Position numbers and translations under genes: made by a program. Shown here in pieces: positions 10,453 through 19,809 of a stretch of DNA of 64,000 bases (position 1 is the first letter of the stretch; each line of letters begins with the position of its first letter). The stretch is from Marsupella aquatica. Lineage: Eukaryota > Marchantiophyta. The DNA lies in NCBI GenBank assembly GCA_973895155.1, contig OZ316898.1, forward strand, positions 62,001-126,000, in the 5' to 3' direction. The notes below the pieces were generated by a model. The model had not been told where the DNA came from. It saw nothing but the letters and a program-made list of their open reading frames with translations, and searched no databases.

Positions 10453-12779
10453 AGTAAGTCTGTTAATTCCTTGGAATGGTTTTTTTTATAAATTTTAATA
10501 CCGTGAAAGACCCCACGGATAGGGGGAACAACAGCCCTTAATATAGGGACAGCAACAGCACACTAGCGAGCCACAAAGAGAGCCCAAAAGCACAAAAGAG
10601 AGCATCAAAGCCCCAGGGAGAGCCCCCCCTCCAAGAAGGGAAATAACACCGATCAAGAGAGCACCCATGCCCTTCCCACAACAGCCCCCCAAAAAGTAGA
10701 CCCCTCAATCAGCACCGCCGCCGCTAGAGGGCACCAAGAGAATCCTGTCCCCACCCCGTCTCAGCCAGATTTGCCTTGTTCCCCGCAACCATTCCTGAGC
10801 CCGGTTCAACCGAGAGCGACGCCGCCCAAAGCGTAAACCAGCCCCAACCGCATGGATGTGATTGGCAGTCTCAGCAAGCATCAGGCCCAAGTCAAATGAA
10901 CGTCCCACCTTGTCAGAGAACATATGTTCATTTCTTCCCAGCCAAATCATCCAGAGAGTCTGATATACACAAAAGATCCTAGCAGTGTGAATAGGCTCCG
11001 GTCCTGTCGATGCATCAAGAATAGCCAGCAGACCACCTCCAATGGGTAAGCGAAGCTCCGTCAAAATCCTGTCACACATCCTCCAGCAACATGAGGCATG
11101 GGAACATTCAATGAACAAATGTTGCATCGTCTCCAAGACCCCACAGCAAAGCTTGCAATTCCCAGTACCAGCCTGGATACGGAGGGCCCGTTGACCAGTA
11201 AACAATCCACCAACCAGGATCCGCCAGATAAAGGTTTTTGCCCTGCAGGAGAGGTCAGAAATCCACAGCTTCTTCCATCCAATGCACCATTCAATTTCCG
11301 ACCGGTGTGAGGACCAGCACCTATTAAGCAGCACATGAAGGCTCATCTTGGGTCTCAAGAACTGGTAGACCCTGCAGTTGGTGATCTGAAAGTCCTTGAG
11401 AGGTTCTGCCCTGTCAGACCAGCGCCACTGTCTGGCCAGAGGATCCCTGTCCCACCTGCAGGCAGTTGACTCCCAAATTCTCCCTAGGAACGCTCTAGCC
11501 AGCCCTCTGTGCTCCCCCGTGAATCCTCGCAGCACCTGCCCCCTAAGCGGAAGGTCTTTCCAGCCCCCTGTCTCCACCGACCATCCGTCCTGAATTGATC
11601 TCATTCCCAAGCGTCCACAAATAGCAGTGACTCCTACAATGTCCACATTCGGCAATGAATTGAAATCTACCATACATCTAATTGCATCGTTAATGCTCCA
11701 GCGTCCAGGGGCACCATATCTCCCAGGACAAAAAGCCAGATGGGCACGCAGCTCCTCCCAAGCCTTCCATAGACCACTTGTATACCTGAGACCACCGCCT
11801 GCCCTAGGAGTACAGAGCAGAAGCCTATCCTTGAACGTGTAATTGTTTCTTCTGATCACCTTGTAATTCAACCATCCCATTAAAGATAAGTTGGCTGCCA
11901 GCATCTTCGACCATTCCCTGTCTGGATACTCTAGGGCCTTAGTGAACCATTGTGATAATAATGCATTGGAGTGGCTTCTGAAGTCCTTGAATCCCAGGCC
12001 GCCCTCTATTTTTGGAAGTGTCATCTTGTCCCATGCCACCAGCGGAATTTTCTTCCCACCTGCAGGATTATATCCCCACAGAAAATCTCTACTGAGGGCA
12101 ATGAGTTTCTTGGCCAGACCCGCTGAAGCCTTGAGGTGCATCACATGGTAGATTGGGATGGCCTGGAGCACGTGTTTGACCAATAAGGTTCGACCTGTGA
12201 AAGAGAGGAGCTTATTTGTCCAGGATGACAGTCGTGAGCTGATTTTATCTAGGCAGAATCTGTGCAATTGCTCAGTCTTCAGCCCGGCCCCCAAGGGAGC
12301 GCCCAGATATTTCTGAACCTCCCCCATTGCACTCACTTGACAGCCAGAGTACAGCAGCCAATCCGGGATGACCTCAATTGCCAAGGGAATCACCACAGAT
12401 TTTCGTAGGTTCAGCTTTGCTCCAGAACCCATTTCATAACATGCAAGTGCAGTTTGTGCCTGGGTGAAAGCTTCCTCCGTGGCAGGAATGAACATTCCAA
12501 CATCATCTGCGAATAATCTGTAGCATATTGTGAGTGTGTCCGTGATTGACAGTCCACTAAGTCTCCCAGCCTCCATCTCCGCAGCTAAGAAGTCCATCAG
12601 CGGTTGTGTCGAGATGACAAAAAGTAGGGGCGACAAGGGGCAGCCCTGTCTCACCCCCCTCTTAAGCTCAATCATACCCGTCGCAAAACCATTGACCATT
12701 GCCTTCGAGAAAGATCCAGCCAACAGAGCCCGTACCAGTGTGATAAAGTGGCCACTTATTCCCAGTAAGTCTGTTAATT
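10453..12779 (-). mobile_element. 5'-truncated LINE (L1-type) with 16-bp target duplication
   Basis: The body is 10469-12763 on the minus strand. Flanking copies of AGTAAGTCTGTTAATT at 10453-10468 and 12764-12779 are the target-site duplication. The 3' end shows an eight-base T run on the plus strand (10479-10487 area, poly-A on the element strand), separated from the duplication by 11 extra bases. The 5' end is cut inside the reverse transcriptase, as expected for incomplete target-primed reverse transcription. The duplication starts one base before the splice donor GTAAGT of the host gene, so the donor is present twice. Removing the LINE leaves an 86-bp intron. Confidence 0.9.
10705..12763 (-). 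pseudogene. LINE ORF2 fragment: reverse transcriptase C-terminal part and zf-RVT region
   Basis: The frame is open from the truncation point to a stop at 10705, about 685 residues. It contains RT motifs GVRQGCPLSPLLF and LFADDVGMF (the FADD catalytic pair), then the plant LINE connection region (LGAPLG, SWTNKLLSFTGR, ALSRDFLWG). Near the end is a Cys/His cluster of the zf-RVT type (WKKLWISDLSCRAKTFIWR ... CKLCCGVLETMQHLFIEC). The endonuclease, ORF1 and first RT motifs are missing, so the copy cannot move by itself. No internal stop is seen, which suggests a fairly young insertion. Confidence 0.9.
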
Positions 12780-14876
12780 GTATGTTACTTTTTATTTTTA
12801 AGTCCGGATGTGTGTCGAATATACAGACACTAATGTCTTTTGCTTCACAGAGAGGAGGAAGGGAGCAGCTTCTGAGAGTTTGAAGAGTGGAGCAGATGAT
12901 GGTGAGGAACCTCAGTCCCCAGATGCCGAAGTCACAACAAAGAGCGCAGTGGATTTAGGAAGTATAAAACGTTTGAAACGGAAGCGGAACATCCAGATTC
13001 TTTCAGATTTGGACGATGAGGAAGTTTCAGTTGCTCAAGGTGTTGCTCGGATGTGTGGTTTGAAGATGGATGGGCAGCGACATTTCCTGGCTCGTAGCAA
13101 TTTGACCGATACTGCAAACTCAATTAGTGTAAGTAAAGTGAGGCCATCTTGGATGGGAGATGGAGATCGATGGATTACTGGGATGTCGAAGAGCGTAGAG
13201 TGCCCGAACCATGTCGTAATTAATGGAAAGCCTTATGCTGGGATTGGAGCACATTTGGGATTCATTTCTCTTCCAATTGGGCATAGAACAAGCGTTACAG
13301 ACAAACAGGTTCCGTCTTGGAATGTTTGGAGCGAGAAACTCCCATATTATTTTTTTGGAGTGATGAGACCAATGCTTTCAGACGACGGATATGTTGCTGT
13401 CTTGCACAGCTCAGACTTCAATCACATGAGGTAAATATTTACGGCAGTCGAGCAAAAAAACAAATTCAAACATGTGCAGCAATATACCGTTTTGTTGTCC
13501 ACCCCTTTATGGAGGGCAGATATGGATATTGAGGTAGTTATCCCTTGAATTTCTTGAGAGTTTTAATGCTAGCGATGTCGCTAACAAAATTATAATTTTC
13601 AGCTACCAAACATATCTTGTTTAGGTGTTAATTTTCTATTTTCCGACTAAGTTAATGCTAGCGAGCTCACTAACAAAGTTAGCATTGTTTCTGGTGTATT
13701 TTGGTTTTTATGCAGGTGTGCACTCTCATCCTGGATGTTTTTTGTCGGGTGGAATTTAGTGCAAAGATTCCTAAAGACCCAGCGTATGTTCCATTGACGT
13801 CTTTGGAAGATGCAAGACATAAGTCAATGTTGAGTGTTTGTTACCCTAAGACTGACCCCTGTCCAGAAGCGGCTGTTGCTGGATCGAAAAGGCTTTCAAT
13901 TGGGTTCATGCAAGCCGTGATGGAATTCCTCACGAAGCCCAAAGATATAGTCCTTGACTGGACTGTGTGTGACGGTAGCTCGTTTTCTGCCGAAGAATTC
14001 TCCGGGAGATTTGTTGTCGGTGTTGAAGACAGGGACATTCTCCATTGCTGTGCAGAAAAAACTTTAAACAGTGTTCTGGCGAGGCATTCGAGCAAGGCAA
14101 AGCAGATTAGGGATCAGCCAGCCAAGGTTAATCAAGACGCTGGGTCGGATGATGAGTTCACGATTCCAGGGGATGAACAGGCTGGGCCTTCAAGCGAGAA
14201 AGACGAATTCGACCTGGAGTAAAGTACTTGGCCTCTTCTGATGTCGGACTCCCTATTTGGTTTCTTTTGTTTTCTTTATTTTGTTGCTCTTTGTCAACTG
14301 ATGTTGGTGGTTGCGTCAGTGATAGGAGGGTGGATTGGTTTTCTGAGGAGAGATTTCGTCTTTGGAGGGAAGTTCAGGAGTCCATTGTGGTTACTCCTGA
14401 GAAGCCTTTTACTCTTCCGTGCTATGTTGAGACATCGGCGAGGCAGGTTGATGAAGATCCTGTTATCTTGACTTGGGAATCGAAAGGACTTCGGTCCATG
14501 AGAGGTTCTCGAAGATATCTGGATTGTTCAAAGTTTATCGACAATGAGGCGGGGACAGTCCGTCAGTATTTAGATGAGTCTGCCGAGTCCACGGAGAGGG
14601 AGACCAGTAGCGATCCTAGTAGTAGTGACATCTCTGATGAATCAGAGGATGAAGTTTATGACTGAACAAGTAAGAGGAAGTAGGACTGGATGTACTGGTC
14701 GAAGTTGACTCTTACCGTTTTTCTGTCTTGAAGTTGTTGGCGATCCACACTTTCAATGTAAAGAGGTTCCATATTTTGATGGGAGTTTCTAGTTTTGGTG
14801 ATCCTTTTTAGATGATTAAAACGTGTGTGGCTCAAGTATGGAATACTTATGAAAATCATGCAGGATTTTTCATTGT

Positions 14877-15018
14877 TGTTGTAACTCATACCTGAGTTAA
14901 GTCTACCTTTGGGATAACTACCTATGTAACTACCCTAACTACTTAGGCTGTAGCCACATGTACATATTCTACCAGGAATACAGATGGAACAACTCTTTGT
15001 CTCATTTCTCCCACAACA
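14877..15018 (+). repeat. 5' LTR of the BPC-carrying element
   Basis: 142 bp with TG...CA ends, same sequence as the 3' LTR at 17986-18127. Confidence 0.92.
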
Positions 15019-15379
15019 CGTTATCAGCACTTTGTCTCACCAGCGGAGCGGAGAGAAGAGAACAGGCTATGGCGATTAAAATCTGAAAACGCTCGGGAAG
15101 AGAAGAAGAAGAGAGATCGAACAAGAGAGCACTTTTTAGAAAATCGGACATAGAAATTCATAAGGCATTCGAGAGGAATCGATAAGGACAGCAAGAACAG
15201 AAACGCAAATTGATATCATCACACAAGAGGACCGATCCTGAGAAGCAGCATTCCCCTCCAGGGTGAAAAGGATAAGAAGAGCAAGACGACAGCAATAGAG
15301 AGAAGACGATCAAAAAGCAGAAAGAAGAATTCGATTAGGACATCGCGACCTCATAGGGACAGGCCTCGCTCGATAGCCA

Positions 15380-16121
15380 ATGATAGCCGCACGGGATGCA
15401 GCTATCTTGGAGCAAAATTTGGCTATCACGGAGAGAATAGTTGCATATGAGGAGAGAGACGTTGCTCTTCTGCTACGTGACGTAGCTTACGCTGATCGAG
15501 ATTCCGCCATGGAGGAACGCGATGCTGCTGTTACAACTCTTGATATTTCAGCGAACAACACCCTTGTCGAAAAGAGGCCATTGGTGAAAGATTCAAAGCT
15601 CTTCCATATGCTGAGTATGAAAAAGAATTGTACTATTGTAGGAGTTTTTCATCAGGCTCCCTTGTCTTCCACACGGTACAGTGCTGTTGTTCAAGAGCAA
15701 AGTGACCTTGGCAAGATCGGCAATGCCAAAAGAGTCAGTTTGTGGGTTTCCTAGGAAGAGGAAGCTAATAGTGAAATCTACGCTCGATCGCACAGTGCAT
15801 TCGAAAAGATCATGTCGTTCTCCCCAGGAGCATCGTTTGGAGCTTGGAGATAGCGACGAGGCCGATTACCTGAAGGGCCCAAACGATGATGTTCACGTTG
15901 ATAATGTGCAATACCCCATTCCCCACTGCTCCTGTATAGGTGTGAGACAGCAGTGTTACAGATGGGGTAACGGGGGCTGGCAATTCTCGTGTTGCACTAC
16001 TATGATCTCCATGAACTTTTTGGAACAACTCGGCTCCGAAGGGATAAATGTAAATTATCCTGTCGATTTGAAGGAGCACTGGGCAAAGCATGGAACTAAC
16101 CGTTACGTTACAATTCGATAA
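15380..16121 (+). pseudogene. BPC: BASIC PENTACYSTEINE (BPC/BBR) transcription factor copy, frameshifted and internally deleted
   Basis: Two overlapping frames (15380-15754 and 15681-16121) together follow a BPC protein. The first has the N-terminal alanine-zipper coiled coil (RDAAILEQNLAITER ... ERDAAVTTLD). The second has a basic segment (PRKRKLIVKS) and the C-terminal GAGA-binding domain: CSCIGVRQQCYRWGNGG, then SCCTT, then PVDLKEHWAKHGTNRYVTIR at the end. All five conserved cysteines are present. Compared with typical plant BPCs, roughly two dozen residues are missing between SCCTTMISM and the LGSEGINVNYP segment, and a one-base shift separates the two frames. In plants these proteins bind GA repeats and recruit chromatin regulators. 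Here the copy lies inside an LTR element and is probably not functional as a full protein, but the DNA-binding half could still be translated from the ATG at 15681. Confidence 0.88.
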
Positions 16122-17976
16122 CAAGACGAAGCATGCTCCGTCATTCAAGATCGACGACATGTAGGGAAGTTTCCGTCAATCATATTTGTGAAGCTCTCAT
16201 GACAGGCGCAAAATGTTTTGGTTTCGGGGGCCAAGTGAGGCACACTGGGCGTTTGCCGAGATGATACGTGGTTATACTGACGCGTCTGCACGAGTTCCAC
16301 ATTTGAAGTATATAATACTGTTGTATTTTGTAAGTTCATGGAGATCTGCGTTTTGGAACGAGTCATCAGACCTCCTATTTCCAGTCCGTGAAGGCGACCT
16401 CATACGGAAGATTGATTCATAAGGAACACCCATACGCCTAATTCCCAATTGAAAAGATAAGAAGAGAGAAGATGCTACAGAAATTGAACGCAGATCGTGA
16501 GCAAGGCAGGCAGCATCGTGAACATATAAAGACAGTCCATGATCGAATGCGAAGGGAGAAACTGAAAACTTCGAAGGAAAGAATGCGAGACAGCGGAGAA
16601 ACAATAAGCACCGAAGGCAAGGAGGATAAATCCAAGAACATTGAAGGAAGCACAAACCCGAAAAACCAAAGAGAGAACGTGAGGAACGCCAGGAGAGAGA
16701 AGGACGTCCAGTGCAGACGGAGATCGTGGTACAAGCTAAAGACGAGACGCCGGGCAAAGGAGACAAACAAAGAGAAGCCATCAAACCAAAGGAAAGTCCT
16801 CCACCTTTTCTTCTAAGAAGACCATTTTACACTAAGTAATGGAGAACTAAAGAACAAAGAGACTTTCTCTTCAAAAGGAAAGAAAAACCAAACAACAAAG
16901 CATGAAGTAAGGACATAAAGAAAGAAGCTAAACTACAGAACCTACATGGCGACAAATGATGATTACTTCCACCAATTAATTTCATAAATTCAAGGGGAGA
17001 TATTTTTCCCAGGGGTGCCTACTACACATAAAATCCCTGTGCCTACTGCACATGGAAGCAAATGGGTGCCTACTGCACACCCAGCCAGAAAGGAAAAATA
17101 TTTGACAAATTGAGGGGGAGACCTCAAGCAAGACTTGCCTCCCAGAAATTTAACCCATGGGATGTGCCTACTGCAAAAGTGCTTTTCACAACAATCAATA
17201 TTTAAAAAAATGGAACTACATTCCATGAGTTAGAAACATATGGCCAAATTATGAAAAATGCATTAAATCACCAATATTGGATGACATGTCATGATGACTG
17301 AATTTGGTATCATATCATGATAAGGTATCATATGATCATATGAAGTATGGTATCACATTACAAGGTACTATCAGGTGAGGTATGAAAGATGGTACGCTAT
17401 ATCTTGATAGGAAATCCCTATGATATATGAGACCTAAGATTGGGCACTCCAAACAATTCCAAGGCCAACGGATTTCAATCAACCATATCATCTTCATTAT
17501 GCACTAATTATACCTTTTTTCCTTTCCTTGCATGTAATCAATGACCATTGAGGAATCTTCATTGCCTGATCGGGAAGAGACGCAAGACACAAAACAGCAT
17601 CAACTTTGCTAACACCAACCAAGGAGGATCTTCAACATGCCTATAGTGTTGACAAACACCTTAAGAGACTTTGTAGAAATTACACATACACTATATGCTT
17701 AAACCCAATTATGTTACACCCATGGGGATGGTAATACTCTTTCCTCCCACAAAGAAAGTAGGGGAGGTTTTAATGAGATTACATCCCCCACTTACACTTT
17801 ACCATGCAACATGAATTATAAGACATCTATTAGGAGAAGCTTTACATTCATTTATAGTAGACTTGAGATGGCTACACCATTTATAAAATAGGCTAGACAT
17901 AAACAAAACCTATTGTATACCACTGAGTATGCCCACAGTAGACTCTTGAATGTAACATTTAAACCCCAATGTTACA

Positions 17977-17985
17977 AAGGGGGAG
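17977..17985 (+). other. Polypurine tract of the BPC-carrying element
   Basis: AAGGGGGAG lies immediately before the 3' LTR TGTTG, the expected second-strand primer position. Confidence 0.8.
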
Positions 17986-18127
17986 TGTTGTAACTCATAC
18001 CTGAGTTAAGTCTACCTTTGGGATAACTACCTATGTAACTACCCTAACTACTTAGGCTGTAGCCACATGTACATATTCTACCAGGAATACAGATGGAACA
18101 ACTCTTTGTCTCATTTCTCCCACAACA
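17986..18127 (+). repeat. 3' LTR of the BPC-carrying element
   Basis: 142 bp matching 14877-15018, followed by the ATTGT target duplication. Confidence 0.92.
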
Positions 18128-18132
18128 ATTGT

Positions 18133-19492
18133 CATATTCTTTTCATTATTGTAAGAGGTGGAAAACTGAGACTGTTTGGGCATTGTTTTCGTGGAATGTG
18201 AGAGAAATTTATCCGCCAGAATGCTTCGCTAACAATGTTGCCTCGCTAGCAAAATCTCCTGTTTCCTCGCACCGTACAATTCCTCTACCTCAAGCATTTC
18301 AGAGAGGACAACCAGATTACCAAGCCACTAACCAGTACGGTAAGGAGGTACCATGCTTGGGTCATTCGCAAGGCCCTAATCGGATGGGTGAGGCCTGGAG
18401 AAGGGCTCTTTCATGTCAAGGGGACCTAGGCTGGTTCTGGAGTCCAGGAATAAGGAGGTTAAGGAGTGGAGTCCTTAAAGCCAACATGGAGGGTACCTAA
18501 GGACCTGAGTTACATGGAGACTTTGGAGGAACTTGGAGGGCCATTGGAAGTTGATCCCTCTACTATTTTTAGAGCTATTTGGTAGATAGGGATGACTGTA
18601 CTTTGGAGGCTGACTTAGTCCCTGTTTTGGAGGGATAGGACAGCCAAGTCAGGAGGTGAGGTGGACCTGAATGAAGGGCTAAAATCAAGGAGTTGATTTA
18701 GGCTTTCAAAAGGCCACCAACTAGCTCATTAGTTAGGTAAGACAAACAAGTGAGTTAGTGAGATAGTTAGGAGGATAAGTAAGGATCTTTGACCCCCTTG
18801 AAAGGTGGGCTGGTCTTCTTTTAGTGGTAAGTCACTTGCTGGCCTTTGGGGTGGTTTTGGACTTTGTGATGAATTGAAGCCAAGCAAGGAGTACTTAAGT
18901 TGGTGTGAGTTACTTTGTGTGGGTCCAAGGATGGAGAATCAAGGAGTAGCACTAAGAGACCTTAGGGGAACTAAGGTAGATGTTCTAGGGGTACTAGAAC
19001 TCAAGTGTATGCCTTGAGGCTTGAAAGGACCATAGTGTTAAGTAGTAGGAGTTGAAGAAGCTAAAGTATAGCAAGTAGGTAGTGACAACCTACCCATGTA
19101 CTTCCTTTGAAATTCTTATGAAATTTCAGCGCGTTTATGGGAAAGAAATTATTGATGTGCACTCATCTGAAATCTTGAGGCCCTTGTGGTCTAGCATGTT
19201 GCTCATATGATTGTTGTGAGCCCAGAAGTCTTCTCTTTGGGAAAGGGAGACTTAGATTAGTTGTCTTGCCGGGTAGGGGGACATTTCCAGCGGTGGAAAC
19301 CAAAGAATACCCATTTCTGGTGACGGAAACCAAATACATCTGCACAGTCTCAAGGAGAAGCAAAGGCTTAATGGAAATAGAGGTAGTTCCTTCTTATGGA
19401 GCGTCCCTCTCGTAGTTCCTGGTGATAAAGAGCTATCAAGTGCAAGCTTTTAGTACAATAAGGCTTATTAGCTCATAAGCGAGGGTTTGACA
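18133..19492 (+). mobile_element. Probable family-C LTR; right end seen, left end not located
   Basis: The sequence up to TTTGACA at about 19492 behaves as an LTR end: it is followed by a spacer and a classic gypsy primer-binding site at 19513, then a gag gene, in the same order as families A and B. Two hairpins like those in the A and B LTRs lie at 19284-19329. No second copy of this LTR is in the window, so the start is unknown. The first few hundred bases probably continue the flanking sequence of the 9.3-14.7 kb gene. No coding sequence is recognised. Confidence 0.5.
19284..19329 (+). promoter_or_regulatory. Two conserved LTR hairpins of family C
   Basis: 19284-19299 forms stem TTTCCA/TGGAAA around loop GCGG. 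19314-19329 repeats the motif more weakly (TTTC ... GGAAA). Both are followed by CCAAA. The same layout occurs in LTRs of families A and B. Confidence 0.55.
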
Positions 19493-19512
19493 TATAGTGT
19501 CACTCTTGTTTT

Positions 19513-19530
19513 TGGCGCCACTGCCGGGGA
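19513..19530 (+). other. Primer-binding site of family C
   Basis: TGGCGCCACTGCCGGGGA begins with the TGG complementary to a tRNA CCA end and closely resembles the PBS of Athila/Tat-type plant gypsy elements. Confidence 0.8.
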
Positions 19531-19809
19531 GAACTGATCTGAAATCTCAGGTCAGGGGAGCCACTAACCAAGAAGGAAGATTTCTTTGATGGTAGGTTGA
19601 AGGGGCATGCCCTGCACTAGGAGTCAAGGATTTCAAGAAAGAGGCCATCTTACTTTGGAGGAAGAGATACTTGAAATTCAAAGAGAGGTGGAAGTGTGAT
19701 GCCTAGACAGGAATCACTCGGCCGGTTAAGTGGGTAAAGCAGGAAGGCACCCTAGGAACACCTTAGTATAGTGACAAAACAAGGAAAATATAAACAATTA
19801 GGGGCAACC

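Larger units (their letters stand above)
9317..14665 (+). pseudogene. Broken multi-exon gene with a methyltransferase-like C-terminal region
   Basis: Four exons can be chained: 9317-10453, 12851-13533, 13716-14218 and 14320-14665. All three introns between them are GT-AG and phase-consistent (1, 0, 2), and an AG acceptor precedes 9317. Exon 1 has a frameshift near 10145, then in-frame TAG and TGA codons. Exon 2 has an in-frame TAA at 13434. Exon 3 contains KDIVLDWTVCDGSSFSA, then GRFVVGVE, a layout like motif I of N4/N6 DNA methyltransferases (D-x-x-x-x-x-G-S ... G-x-x-x-x-G-V-E). The preceding part (RPMLSDDGYVAVLHSSDF) resembles the strand region before it in such enzymes. No DPPY-type catalytic motif is visible. 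The C-terminus is acidic and Ser-rich (SDPSSSDISDESEDE). A LINE sits in intron 1. The earlier exons must lie further left and are not found. The family call is an inference from motif shape only. Confidence 0.6.
14877..18127 (+). mobile_element. Non-autonomous LTR retrotransposon carrying a captured BPC gene
   Basis: Two 142-bp LTRs (14877-15018 and 17986-18127) begin TGTTGTAACTC and end CCCACAACA, and I see no differences between them. ATTGT flanks both sides (14872-14876 and 18128-18132) as a 5-bp target duplication. A polypurine tract (AAAGGGGGAG) abuts the 3' LTR. After the 5' LTR comes CGTTATCAGCAC, probably the primer-binding region. The internal 2.97 kb encodes no gag, integrase or RT that I can find, so the element needs proteins from elsewhere. 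LTR size is TRIM-like but the element is long. It lies about 210 bp after the stop of the 9.3-14.7 kb gene. Confidence 0.92.

Noticed and set aside
10776-12883. Plus-strand ORFs in the LINE
   Set aside because: They oppose a clear reverse transcriptase frame and show no motifs.
14228-14665. Independent small membrane protein ORF
   Set aside because: It starts with TTG, and its hydrophobic beginning is the pyrimidine-rich part of an intron (14219-14319). The rest is the last exon of the preceding gene.
16472-16816. Lys/Arg/Glu-rich 114-codon ORF in the BPC-carrying element
   Set aside because: Purine-rich composition alone explains the frame; no motif and no BPC similarity.
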